Assembly: GCA_903862935.1 (NCBI GenBank)
Contig: CAIOZY010000002.1
Location: forward strand, 1-47,082
Reading direction: 5' to 3'
From: an uncultured Opitutaceae bacterium
Lineage (GTDB): Bacteria; Verrucomicrobiota; Verrucomicrobiia; Opitutales; Opitutaceae
Length of the DNA: 47,082 nucleotides
The notes under the pieces are model-generated. The model saw nothing but the letters and a program-made list of their open reading frames with translations. It ran no database searches and was not told where the DNA came from. A program made the translations under genes and the position numbers. Positions 35,501 to 43,803 of this stretch are shown piece after piece (position 1 is the first letter of the stretch; the number at the start of each line of letters is the position of its first letter).

Positions 35501-36505
35501 GTGATAGCTTCCGTTGCCTTTCGAAACTTCAAGGCCCTGCGGAGCACAAGCCTGAGGCTCTCTCCGTTCAACCTGGTGATCGGCCCGAACGGGAGCGGGA
35601 AGTCGAGCCTGATCCAGGCGGTGCTGCGGCTTCGCTCCGCGGCCCGCTCGGGCCAGGGCAAGCCGGGTCAGGGCGGTCTGCCGCTCATAGGGGGCCCCAG
35701 CGTCACCTTCCGCTTCACCTCGCCGAACGAGGCGGTCGAGGCCGAGATCTTCCACCAGGCCGGTCGAGCCGGCGACTCGCTGCGGGTCGCCTCCGAGTCG
35801 CCCGCTGCGTGGGAAGAGGTGAAGGCCGGGCTCGGGCGGGCGAGGGCCTTCCTGTTTGACCACGAGGCGATGGCGCTCCCCGCCCCGCGCTCCCAGGGCT
35901 CCGAGCTGGCGGCCAACGGTGCGAACCTCGCGGCCGTGCTGGCCCACCGCCGGGAGAGCGACCCCAAGGCCTATGCGAGGCTCGAGGCCGAGGCGCTGCG
36001 GCTGCTCCCGGAATTCACGGGCCTGATGCTTCGCGACGCTCCGGGGGGCACGGTTGAACTCGCCGGGGACTTCGGGGAGGGGGAGGGGAGCGTGAGCGCC
36101 GAGAACCTCGCACAGGGCAGCCTATACACGCTGGCGCTGCTCACCCTGGTCTCCGATCCGTCGCCCCCGTCGATTGTCTGCATTGAGGAGATCGACCGGG
36201 GAATCCACCCGCGGATGCTGCGCGAAATCCGCGATGCCCTGTACCGGCTGAGCTACCCGGAGCAGTTCGGCGAGCCGCACCCTCCCGTCCAGGTCATCGC
36301 CACTGGCTACTCACCGTACCTGCTGGACCTCTTCCGCGACCACCCCGACGAGGTCGTGATCGCGCAGAAGGAGGGCCGGGAGGCCAGGTTCGAGCACCTG
36401 TCCGACCGAGGGGACCTGGCGAAGCTTCTTAGGGAGGGGTCTCTGGGCGATCTGTGGTACAGCGGCATCCTCGGCGGGGTGCCGGAGGAAAAGCACCCCA
36501 GATGA
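35501..36505 (+). CDS. ABC/AAA-type ATPase, OLD/RecF-like, paired with a TOPRIM-like gene
   Basis: P-loop ATPase of 334 residues. The start FRNFKALRSTSLRLSPFNLV is the N-terminal strand of RecF/OLD-like proteins, followed by Walker A GPNGSGKS (28-35). The ABC-signature region is LAQGSLYTLALLTLV. Walker B is SIVCIEEIDRGIHPRML, with E229/E230 and the IHP motif typical of this group. The switch segment reads IATGYSPYLLDLF: Tyr270 sits where THSP-type histidine is expected. There is no coiled coil or SMC hinge. GTG 35501 is chosen as the first codon of the conserved N-terminus; the frame is open further upstream but overlaps the AsmA-like gene. The stop overlaps the next start (ATGA). Confidence 0.8.
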   Translation: MIASVAFRNFKALRSTSLRLSPFNLVIGPNGSGKSSLIQAVLRLRSAARSGQGKPGQGGLPLIGGPSVTFRFTSPNEAVEAEIFHQAGRAGDSLRVASESPAAWEEVKAGLGRARAFLFDHEAMALPAPRSQGSELAANGANLAAVLAHRRESDPKAYARLEAEALRLLPEFTGLMLRDAPGGTVELAGDFGEGEGSVSAENLAQGSLYTLALLTLVSDPSPPSIVCIEEIDRGIHPRMLREIRDALYRLSYPEQFGEPHPPVQVIATGYSPYLLDLFRDHPDEVVIAQKEGREARFEHLSDRGDLAKLLREGSLGDLWYSGILGGVPEEKHPR

Positions 36506-37134
36506 GGGTCGCGCTGCTGAGCGAGTCCCCGGCTGACGAGGCTGCGCTGCGCGTGCTGGTCGAGGCGATTCTCGGGTCGGCGCCCCAGTTCGCACCCGCG
36601 GGGCTGAGGGCCCGTGGCTGGCCCTCCGTGGCCCAGATTCTGCCTGCGGTGATCCGGCATATCCACTTCTCGACCGATGCGGACCTGCTCGCTGTGGTCG
36701 TCGACTCCGACGACTCGGTCGTGCACCGCCCGGAGCACGACCTTCCCGGGCACCACCACCCCTACTGCAGGATGTGCCAGCTGCGCGCGATCTTCCGCCA
36801 GACCTCCAAGCGGCTGCCGCCGGTTCGGGGCCGGACGGGCCCCCTGCGCGGGGTCGGGATCGCCGTTCCGGCGATCGAGGCGTGGTACCTGTGCGGCCGC
36901 GATCCGTCCGTGAGCGAGGCCGCCTGGATCGCTGGCCAGGAAACCGGACGCTTGCCTTACACACGAGCGGAACTTAAGTTACGGGTTTACGGAACAGACC
37001 GCCCGTCGCTACCCCACGAGATCCAACGCGCCCTAGCCGAGGTTGAACGTCACCGACGGGATCCCCGGCGGCTCGAAAACGACTTCCCCAACAGCTTCGC
37101 GCCGCTCGCGCGGGACCTGCGAGACACTCATTGA
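36502..37134 (+). CDS. TOPRIM-like protein, partner of the ATPase (putative nuclease)
   Basis: Protein of 210 residues, not recognised as a named family. MRVALLSESPADEAALRVLV resembles the first TOPRIM motif with E8, and LLAVVVDSDDSVV gives a DxDD motif (D68, D70, D71). VPAIEAWYL (E126) recalls the IE-x-W/F motif of DUF4276/OLD-type TOPRIM proteins. Between these lies a His/Cys cluster (H75, H79, H84-H86, C89, C92) that could bind zinc. The four-base overlap with the ATPase gene argues for a joint product, as in ATPase/TOPRIM defence pairs such as PARIS or OLD proteins. Nuclease activity is inference only. Confidence 0.6.
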   Translation: MRVALLSESPADEAALRVLVEAILGSAPQFAPAGLRARGWPSVAQILPAVIRHIHFSTDADLLAVVVDSDDSVVHRPEHDLPGHHHPYCRMCQLRAIFRQTSKRLPPVRGRTGPLRGVGIAVPAIEAWYLCGRDPSVSEAAWIAGQETGRLPYTRAELKLRVYGTDRPSLPHEIQRALAEVERHRRDPRRLENDFPNSFAPLARDLRDTH

Positions 37135-37138
37135 CCCC

Positions 37139-39364
37139 ATGCTGCTCAAAAGACGCTCCTACCTACCCCTCTGGGCGGAAGTCATCGCCGCGCCGATTGC
37201 GCGCCTGCTCTACCGCGTGCGCTCGCGCGGAGCTGAGGGAATCCCCGCTACCGGCGGCGCCCTGATCGTCGCCAACCACCTGTCCTACGTCGACGTGGCC
37301 GTCCTTCAGCTAGCCTGCCCGAGGCCGCTGCGCTTCCTGGGTCACCAGGACCTCCACGCCCACACCTTCTTCAGCTGGGTGTTCAAGATCGCCGGCGTCA
37401 TCCCCGTCACGGCCGACCAGCCCGAGGCGGGCGCCGAGCAGGCCGTCCGGGCGCTGAAGGCCGGGGAGCTGGTGTGCGCCTTCCCCGAGGGGGGCATCTC
37501 GCGCACGGGTCAGCTCATGCGCATCAAGCCCGGCTTCGACGCGATCGCCCGCGCTGCGGGGGTCCTGGTCATTCCGGCCGCGATCGACGGGCTCTGGGGC
37601 TCGGTTTTCTCCTTCGCCGAGAAGAAGTACATCTGGAAATCACCCCGGCTGATGCCGACAGCGGTCTTCGTCGCTTTCGGGCGCCCCATCCTTGCGGAGA
37701 AGGCCGACCTGGACACCACCCGCCAGGCCATGCTCAACCTCACGTCCGAGGCCTTCGAGGAGCGCCCCGTCCTGCGCCGCCACATCGGGCGGGAGGTCGT
37801 GCGGTCCCTCGCGAAGAGGCCCGGCCGGATCGTCGTCGTCGACTGCACCCAGGAGCGCAGGCCCGTCACGGCCGCCAAGCTGCTGGGGGCGGCGATCGCC
37901 CTGTCGCGCCACCTGCGAAAGACCGTGCCCGAGGGGCGGGTCGGGATCGTCCTGCCCCCCGGGGTCGGTGCCCTGATCGCCAACCTGTCCGTCATCTGCG
38001 CGGGCAAGGTTCCGGTGAACATGAACTTCACGGTCCACCGCGAGGCGATCGACGCGGCCTTCCGCCTCGGGGGCTTCAAGACGGTCATATCGGCTGAGGC
38101 CATGAAGGCCAAGCTGCCCAACTTTCCCTGGCCGGACACGACGGTCGACCTCAAGGAGGCTATCCTCGCGGCCGGCGGCCCGAGGGCGATCCTGCCGTGG
38201 ATCCTCGCGATCAAGTTCCTGCCCAACCAATGGATCCCGGCCCTGGTCGGTCTCCCCCGGCGCGGGGACCGAGCCGAGGCTGCCCTGCTCTTCACCAGCG
38301 GCAGCGCGGGCGAGCCCAAGGGAGTCGTCCTCACGCACCGCAACATCCTGGCCAACTGCGATCAGATCTCCTCGCTGTCGATCCTGCCGCCGACCTGCAT
38401 CATGCTCGGGTGCCTGCCGCTCTTCCACAGCTTCGGCTGCACTGCGACAATGTGGTACCCGCTGCTGCGCAGCTGCGGGCTGGTGACGGTCCCCAGCCCC
38501 CTCGACACGCGCAAGATCATCGACGCGATCCGGGACGAGAAGGTGACCGTGCTGGTGGGCGCGCCGACCTTTCTGCGGCCGATCCTCAAGAAGGCCGAGC
38601 CGAGCGAACTCAAGTCCCTGGGCGTAATCGCCTCGGGGGCCGAGAAGCTCCCCGAGGACCTCTACAAGAGCTTTCTGGAGATCTTCAACCTCGAGATTTT
38701 CGAGGGCTATGGGCTGACTGAGACCTCGCCCGTGACCAGCATCAACCAGCCCGACCCGCCGGTGACGACGGCCACGGCCAAGGTGCAGCTGGGCAAGAAG
38801 ACCGGCTCGGTCGGCAGGCTCATGCCCGGCATGACGGGCCGCATCGTCGACCCCGACACCCGGCAGGACCTGCCGCCGACCTCCTTCGGGGAGGTCTGGG
38901 TCAAGGGGGCGAACGTGTTCTCCGGCTACCTGCTGAACGAGGAAAAGACCCGGGCGGTCATCAAGGACGGCTGGTTTGCCACCGGGGACCTGGGCCATTT
39001 CGACGATGACGGCTTCCTGACGATCGCCGGGCGCCTGTCGCGCTTCTCGAAGATCGGCGGGGAGATGGTTCCCCTCGGGACGATCGAGGAGAAGATAAAC
39101 GAGCTGTTCGGCCTGGACCCGGCCGAGGGACCCTCGGTCGTGGTCGTCGGAATCCCCGACCCGACCAAGGGTGAGGCTCTGGCGCTGGTCACCTCCGTTC
39201 CCATCACCCCTGAGATGCTCCGCGAGAAGCTGGGCGGGGCCGGAATGCCCAACCTGTGGATCCCGAAGATCGTCGTCCGGGTGGACGCGATCCCCCACCT
39301 CGAGACCGGGAAACTCGACCTGTCCGGCTGCCGCAAGTGCGCGATCGCAGCCGGAAAGAACTAG
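37139..39364 (+). CDS. Aas-like acyltransferase / acyl-ACP synthetase fusion
   Basis: Two-domain protein of 741 residues. The N-terminal PlsC domain (about 1-215) shows NHLSYVD (H47, D52) and FPEGG (115-119). The C-terminal AMP-forming domain (about 245-741) shows FTSGSAGEPKG (385-395), GYGLTETSP (523-531), TGDLGHFDDDGFL and the catalytic lysine K725 in ETGKLDLSG. E. coli Aas has the same order in 719 residues and re-acylates lysophospholipids at the inner membrane. The ATG at 37139 is 4 bases after the TOPRIM-like gene. It ends 16 bases from the convergent kinase gene. Confidence 0.88.
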   Translation: MLLKRRSYLPLWAEVIAAPIARLLYRVRSRGAEGIPATGGALIVANHLSYVDVAVLQLACPRPLRFLGHQDLHAHTFFSWVFKIAGVIPVTADQPEAGAEQAVRALKAGELVCAFPEGGISRTGQLMRIKPGFDAIARAAGVLVIPAAIDGLWGSVFSFAEKKYIWKSPRLMPTAVFVAFGRPILAEKADLDTTRQAMLNLTSEAFEERPVLRRHIGREVVRSLAKRPGRIVVVDCTQERRPVTAAKLLGAAIALSRHLRKTVPEGRVGIVLPPGVGALIANLSVICAGKVPVNMNFTVHREAIDAAFRLGGFKTVISAEAMKAKLPNFPWPDTTVDLKEAILAAGGPRAILPWILAIKFLPNQWIPALVGLPRRGDRAEAALLFTSGSAGEPKGVVLTHRNILANCDQISSLSILPPTCIMLGCLPLFHSFGCTATMWYPLLRSCGLVTVPSPLDTRKIIDAIRDEKVTVLVGAPTFLRPILKKAEPSELKSLGVIASGAEKLPEDLYKSFLEIFNLEIFEGYGLTETSPVTSINQPDPPVTTATAKVQLGKKTGSVGRLMPGMTGRIVDPDTRQDLPPTSFGEVWVKGANVFSGYLLNEEKTRAVIKDGWFATGDLGHFDDDGFLTIAGRLSRFSKIGGEMVPLGTIEEKINELFGLDPAEGPSVVVVGIPDPTKGEALALVTSVPITPEMLREKLGGAGMPNLWIPKIVVRVDAIPHLETGKLDLSGCRKCAIAAGKN

Positions 39365-39380
39365 GAAGCTAGGGCAGTCC

Positions 39381-40478
39381 TCAGCGGACGACCCGGGCGC
39401 CGCCGCCGCCCATCACCTTCTCGACCTCCTTCAGGGAGGCCATCGAGGTGTCGCCGGGGGTCGTCATCGCGAGGGCCCCGTGGGCTGCCCCGTAGTCGAC
39501 GGCTTTCTGCGGGTCGCCGGCCTTCATGAACCCGTAGGCCAGGCCGCCCGCGAAACTGTCGCCGCCGCCGACGCGGTCGAGGATCTCGAGGGCCGGGTAC
39601 TTGCGGCTCTCGTAGAACTTTCCCTCCGTGTAGCAGATGGCGCTCCAGTCGTTCACGGTGGCCGTGATGACCTTGCGCAGCGTCGTCGCGGCGACCTTGA
39701 AGTTGGGGTACTCGGCGACCGCCTTGGCGATCATCTTCTTGAAGGCCTCGGTCTCGATGTGGGTCAGATGCTCGTCGGCCCCCTCGACCTCGAACCCGAG
39801 CGAGGCGGTGAAGTCCTCCTCGTTGCCGATCATGACGTCGACGTAGCGGGCGATCTCCCGGTTGACCTCGCGGGCCTTCTTCTGCCCCCCGATGCTCTTC
39901 CACAGTGAGGGGCGGTAGTTTAGGTCGTAGCTGACGACCGTGCCGTGCTTCTGCGCGGCCTTGACCGCCTCGATTGTCAGGGCGGCCGTGGACTCGGACA
40001 GCGCCGCGAAGATCCCCCCGGTGTGGAACCAGCGCACGCCGTGCTTGCCGAAGATCGTCTCCCAGTCGAAGTCCCCCGGCTTGAGCTGGCTTGAGGCGGT
40101 GTTGCCGCGGTCGGGGATCCCGACGGCGCCGCGGATCCCGAAGCCGCGCTCCGTGAAGTTGAGCCCGTTGCGCACCGACCGACCGATGCCGTCGTCGGCC
40201 CGCCACAGGAGAAACTCGGTCGAGACGCCACCCTGCAGGATGAAGTCCTCTAGAAGGCGCCCGACGTCATTGTCCACGAAGGCGGAGCAGACGGCGGTGC
40301 GCATCCCGAAGCACTTGCGCAGGCCCCGGGCGACGTTGTACTCCCCGCCGCCCTCCCAGACTGCGAACTGTCGCGCGGTGCGGATCCGGCCCTCGCCCGG
40401 ATCGAGGCGGAGCATGATCTCGCCGAGCGAGAGTTGGTCAAACTTGCATTCGTTGGCTGACTTGATCTTGAGGCTCAT
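39381..40478 (-). CDS. PfkB-family sugar kinase, probably 2-keto-3-deoxygluconate kinase
   Basis: Ribokinase-fold kinase of 365 residues. The N-terminal substrate motif is WEGGGEYNVARGLRKCFG, and the C-terminal signature DRVGGGDSFAGGLAYG carries the catalytic base D307. The opening LGEIMLRLDPGEGRIRTARQ and SYDLNYRPSLW are typical of KDG kinases, which phosphorylate 2-keto-3-deoxygluconate on the way to the Entner-Doudoroff aldolase. It is last in a four-gene minus-strand group. Neighbouring keto-acid oxidoreductases support a role in sugar-acid breakdown, but substrate is inferred from similarity. Confidence 0.82.
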   Translation of the reverse strand: MSLKIKSANECKFDQLSLGEIMLRLDPGEGRIRTARQFAVWEGGGEYNVARGLRKCFGMRTAVCSAFVDNDVGRLLEDFILQGGVSTEFLLWRADDGIGRSVRNGLNFTERGFGIRGAVGIPDRGNTASSQLKPGDFDWETIFGKHGVRWFHTGGIFAALSESTAALTIEAVKAAQKHGTVVSYDLNYRPSLWKSIGGQKKAREVNREIARYVDVMIGNEEDFTASLGFEVEGADEHLTHIETEAFKKMIAKAVAEYPNFKVAATTLRKVITATVNDWSAICYTEGKFYESRKYPALEILDRVGGGDSFAGGLAYGFMKAGDPQKAVDYGAAHGALAMTTPGDTSMASLKEVEKVMGGGGARVVR

Positions 40479-40499
40479 GGTGGAAAAAGGAATGGGTCG

Positions 40500-41363
40500 T
40501 CAGATACCGGCCTCCGACAGGGCGAAGACGATCGCGGCGGCGGCGAGGCAGTAGTAGCCGAAAAGTTTCCAGCGGCCCTGCTCGAGCCACCGCGACAGGA
40601 GCTTCAGCGCGACCAGGCCCGCCACCAGGCTGCACGCCAGGCCCGCAAGGCCAGGGGCCACCAAGTGGGCCAGGTGGTGCTGCTCGGTCTCCGCGGCGCG
40701 CATCTTGATGAGCCGGTGGAGCTCCCGGGCGATCACCGGGGGGGTGAGGATGACCGCAAGGACGAAGCTGAACTCCTCGGCTGCCCGCCGCCCGGTCCCG
40801 AGGAGGAGCCCGGCGGAGATCGTGCTGCCCGACCGGGAGAAACCGCGGAATGGAAGCGCAAGGCCCTGGACCAGGCCCATCCCTGCGGCCGAGCGCACGG
40901 TCACCTCGTCACCGGGTCCCGCGGAGGCGCGGGCGCGGCCGGCGACGATGATCAGGACCCCGACGGCCGCCAGGGCCGCGGAGATCAGCGGAAGCGAACC
41001 GAACAGCTCCTCGATCTGCCCGGAACCCCTGCCCGCAAGGAAGGTTTTCTCGATCGCCTGCTTTAGCCCGAAGCCCAAAATGCCCGTCAGGGCAGTCGCC
41101 ACGACCGCCTGGACCGCCACGGCCTTGAGCCGGGCCGGCTCCGAAAAGTACCGCGCGGCCCAGGCCTTCCAGAAGTAGGCGATCACCGCGATCATGGTCC
41201 CGGTGTGCAGCATGACCAACAGGAACGTCGCCTCGGGGCTGGCCGGGTCGATTCCCATCAGCTTTTCCGCGACGATCACGTGGGCCGAGCTCGAGATGGG
41301 CAGCAGCTCGGCCGCCCCTTGGACCAGCCCCAGGATGATGATCTGCAGGAGCGTGATCGGCAT
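40500..41363 (-). CDS. uppP: Undecaprenyl-diphosphatase UppP (BacA)
   Basis: Integral membrane phosphatase of 287 residues that recycles the undecaprenyl carrier of cell-wall and O-antigen synthesis. About eight hydrophobic segments are visible. The first motif is QGAAELLPISSSAH (Q15, E19, S24-S26, H28). The second is RGFSRSGST with R177; the usual PG at its start is changed to RG. It lies 3 bases after the Ldh-family gene and 21 before the kinase, so it appears embedded in a catabolic operon, an unusual neighbour for this enzyme. Confidence 0.93.
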   Translation of the reverse strand: MPITLLQIIILGLVQGAAELLPISSSAHVIVAEKLMGIDPASPEATFLLVMLHTGTMIAVIAYFWKAWAARYFSEPARLKAVAVQAVVATALTGILGFGLKQAIEKTFLAGRGSGQIEELFGSLPLISAALAAVGVLIIVAGRARASAGPGDEVTVRSAAGMGLVQGLALPFRGFSRSGSTISAGLLLGTGRRAAEEFSFVLAVILTPPVIARELHRLIKMRAAETEQHHLAHLVAPGLAGLACSLVAGLVALKLLSRWLEQGRWKLFGYYCLAAAAIVFALSEAGI

Positions 41364-41366
41364 GGG

Positions 41367-42461
41367 CTAGATGGTCGCCGTCGGCAGGTCCGCCAAGGCC
41401 CAGGGCTTCGCGCCGCACTCGGCCGCGATCTCGCCGAAGGCGTCGATCTCGGCCCGGGTGTAGAGGAGCCCGCCAGCGGCCGCCGTCTTCTTGGCCCACT
41501 CGGCCTCGGGCTGGCCGGGCAGGGTTGCGCCCTGGTTGCCATGGCCGAGGATGTCCCCGATCACGGCCTTGATGTTCGCAGCCTGACTGCGGCCCCGGGC
41601 GAAGGCCCCGCCGTTTACGGCGTCGGGATGGATAACCTGGAAGAAGAAGACGCAGTCGTGCTTGTCGCCGTCTGGGGCCTGGCGCCCGCGGATCGTCGGC
41701 AGGGAGCCGCCCACCAGGGCGCCCATGAGCTCGTTCACGAGCGCCAGGCCGTAGCCCTTGTGCGCCCCGAAGGGCAGCAGCGACACGGCGGCGTTTGCGT
41801 CCGTGGTCGGCTTTCCGTCCTTGTCCACGGCGGACTGGGGCGGCAGGGGCTTGCCTTCTCGTCGGAACTGCTGCACGCGGCCCATCGCGATCACCGAGGT
41901 CGCCCAGTCGATGACGATCGGGAACCCGACGGCCTCGGTCGTGGGGAAGCCCCAGCTGTGGGGGTTCGTGCCGAGGGTGGGGTACTTCCCGCAGAAGGGG
42001 ACGACTTCGGCAAGGGTCGCGGTGCAGTTGGTGTAGGCGATGTAGCCGCGCTTGGCTGCCGACATCACATAGCCGCCGCCCCACAGGTAGTGGAAGGCGT
42101 TGTCGACGGAGACGACCCCGACCCCGTGGCGGTCCGCCAGGGCGATCGCCTCGTCCATCGCCCTCTTAGCGACGGACTGGCCGAGCTTGCGGTTTGCGTT
42201 CCAGACCTTGGCCGCGGTGAACCGGGAGGGAACCTCGGTTATCTTCGCCCCTGGGACGCATCCGCCGACGACGCTGCCGAAGAGGTGGTCGAGGTGCAGG
42301 GCCTTGATCGCGTTGTGGGTGCGGATCCCGTGCCGGGAGGCGTCCGCGCAGACGACGGCCGCCTCGGCGGCCTCGTCGGCGTGGAAGCCGCGGTGGCGGT
42401 AGGCGGCCTCGACGAGCGCGTTGTGCTGGGACTCGGTTACGACGTGGTAGGTTTCGGGCAT
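41367..42461 (-). CDS. Ldh family oxidoreductase (malate/L-lactate/keto-gulonate dehydrogenase type)
   Basis: NAD(P)-dependent dehydrogenase of 364 residues of the family that includes YiaK, AllD and archaeal malate dehydrogenase, unrelated to classical LDH. Family features are DASRHGIRTHN (H49), VDNAFHYLWGGGYVMSAAKRG (H124) and the cofactor-binding YPTLGTNPHSWGFP. The ATG at 42461 is chosen because the conserved helix follows; 35 open codons upstream are Pro/Arg-rich and overlap the preceding gene. Between a hydroxyacid dehydrogenase and a KDG-type kinase, reduction of a sugar-derived keto acid is the likely role; the exact substrate is unknown. Confidence 0.82.
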   Translation of the reverse strand: MPETYHVVTESQHNALVEAAYRHRGFHADEAAEAAVVCADASRHGIRTHNAIKALHLDHLFGSVVGGCVPGAKITEVPSRFTAAKVWNANRKLGQSVAKRAMDEAIALADRHGVGVVSVDNAFHYLWGGGYVMSAAKRGYIAYTNCTATLAEVVPFCGKYPTLGTNPHSWGFPTTEAVGFPIVIDWATSVIAMGRVQQFRREGKPLPPQSAVDKDGKPTTDANAAVSLLPFGAHKGYGLALVNELMGALVGGSLPTIRGRQAPDGDKHDCVFFFQVIHPDAVNGGAFARGRSQAANIKAVIGDILGHGNQGATLPGQPEAEWAKKTAAAGGLLYTRAEIDAFGEIAAECGAKPWALADLPTATI

Positions 42462-42496
42462 GGCGGTGAGGGGTCGTTCTGGGCCTGATCCTGCGG

Positions 42497-43456
42497 TCAC
42501 TTCAGGTTCGCCTGGGCGTGGGGTTTCTTGCCCTCGAGGAAGAGGGTCATGTTCTCCACGGCGCACGTCGCCTGGCGCACGACGCTCTCGTAGGTGCGCG
42601 AGCCGATGTGGGGCGTGATCAGACAGTTCGGGAGCCCGATCAGGGGATGGCTGGGCGGCGGCGGCTCAACGTCCAAGACATCCGTGCAGTACCACAACTT
42701 CGGGTTTGCCTTGAGGGCCGCCGCCATGGCGTCGGTCTCTACGAGTTCCCCGCGCGCGCAGTTGACGATGATCGCCTCCTTGCGCAAGAGCGGCAGGGTC
42801 GCCGCGCTGATCATGTGCCGGGTCTGGGGCGTGAGGTTCGTGTGCAAGGAGATGATGTCGGCGTCCCGGAGCAGCTTGTTGAAGTCGGTGTAGCGCTCGA
42901 CCCCGAGCTCAGCCGTGAGGGTGTCGGGCCAATAGATGTCGAAACCGATCAGCTTCATGCCGAAGGCCTTTCCGCGGATCGCGACCTCCTTGCCGATCCG
43001 GCCCATCCCCACGATCGCCAAGGTCTTCCCGGCGATCTCGTGGCCGGTCAGGCGCTTCCACTGGCCCTTGGAGACGTAGTTGACCTCGGCGACGAGGCTC
43101 TTCACGGCCATGAGCAGCAGGCCGAAGGCGTGCTCGGCGACCGTCGTGTGATTTACCCCCGGGGTGAACAGGACCGGGATCTTCGCCTCGGTCGCCGCCG
43201 GCACGTCGATCTTGTCCAGGCCGATCCCGTACTTGCTGATCACCTTGAGGCGGGGCGAGGACTTGGCAATCACCGCCTTGGTGATCGCATCGTCGCCGCA
43301 CAGGAAGGCGTCGAAACTGCCGGCAAGCTCCAGCATGCGGGACTCGGGCAGCGGGCCCTTCTCCCGGACAATCTCGAAGCCTGTCTTGGCGAGCAGGTCG
43401 TGATGCGCGCCGGGCGTTTCCTGGAAGGAGGCGGTGGTCAGAAGTACGCGGGTCAT
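42497..43456 (-). CDS. D-2-hydroxyacid dehydrogenase (phosphoglycerate dehydrogenase-like)
   Basis: NAD-dependent oxidoreductase of 319 residues. The Rossmann motif is AIVGMGRIGKEVA (GMGRIG, 150-155). The catalytic triad is R235 (NCARGEL), E264 (DVEPP) and H283 (TPHIGS). SKYGIGLDKIDV and TPGVNHTTVAEHAFGLLL are typical of the family. There is no C-terminal ACT domain, so this is the short form and not feedback-regulated like long SerA. It leads a four-gene minus-strand operon with keto-acid enzymes, which favours catabolic use over serine synthesis, though the latter cannot be excluded. Confidence 0.85.
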   Translation of the reverse strand: MTRVLLTTASFQETPGAHHDLLAKTGFEIVREKGPLPESRMLELAGSFDAFLCGDDAITKAVIAKSSPRLKVISKYGIGLDKIDVPAATEAKIPVLFTPGVNHTTVAEHAFGLLLMAVKSLVAEVNYVSKGQWKRLTGHEIAGKTLAIVGMGRIGKEVAIRGKAFGMKLIGFDIYWPDTLTAELGVERYTDFNKLLRDADIISLHTNLTPQTRHMISAATLPLLRKEAIIVNCARGELVETDAMAAALKANPKLWYCTDVLDVEPPPPSHPLIGLPNCLITPHIGSRTYESVVRQATCAVENMTLFLEGKKPHAQANLK

Positions 43457-43509
43457 GGGACGTCAATTCCACCAAGATTACGCCGAGCTTGCAAAACAGA
43501 AATGGGTTA

Positions 43510-43521
43510 TCAGTTGACTGA
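43510..43521. promoter_or_regulatory. 12-bp palindrome upstream of the hydroxyacid dehydrogenase operon
   Basis: TCAGT and ACTGA flank TG in perfect inverted order, 54 bases upstream of the minus-strand start at 43456. Placement suits an operator, but no matching promoter hexamers or regulator gene are evident nearby, and a 12-bp palindrome can arise by chance. Confidence 0.25.
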
Positions 43522-43803
43522 AACCCCTTGGGCTGGGCTCCTCGGGACAGAGTTCTCCCCTCCATCCCTTGTCGCATCATATTAGACTATGAACCAACAA
43601 CTTAACAGACTTGTGAAGTGACTTACTTCGCTGCGCTTGGGATGACTCACTATCGCTTGGGCTGGAGAGCGAGAGGTTGCTGCGCGTGATACTTTGGGGC
43701 GGCTTGATACCCGCTCATAGCTGGCTTCACATAACACGGGACAGATTGTTGATGCCCTCAGCCAGCAAACCTGCGGATGCCAGTTTGGCGCCGAGTCATT
43801 CAT
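43522..43803. other. Non-coding stretch, nothing recognised
   Basis: Base composition here is more AT-rich and irregular than in neighbouring genes. Short open frames exist on both strands but lack any recognisable motif or third-position GC bias. A short direct repeat (CGCTTGGG near 43634 and 43655) is present. I see no tRNA, terminator or insertion-sequence end. It continues into the gene remnant that follows, so it may be decayed accessory DNA. Confidence 0.4.

Noticed and set aside
43582-43803. Small minus-strand open frame of 73 codons in the long gap.
   Set aside because: No motif, Ser/Cys-rich translation, no ribosome-binding site; it merely abuts the end of the decayed ATPase fragment.
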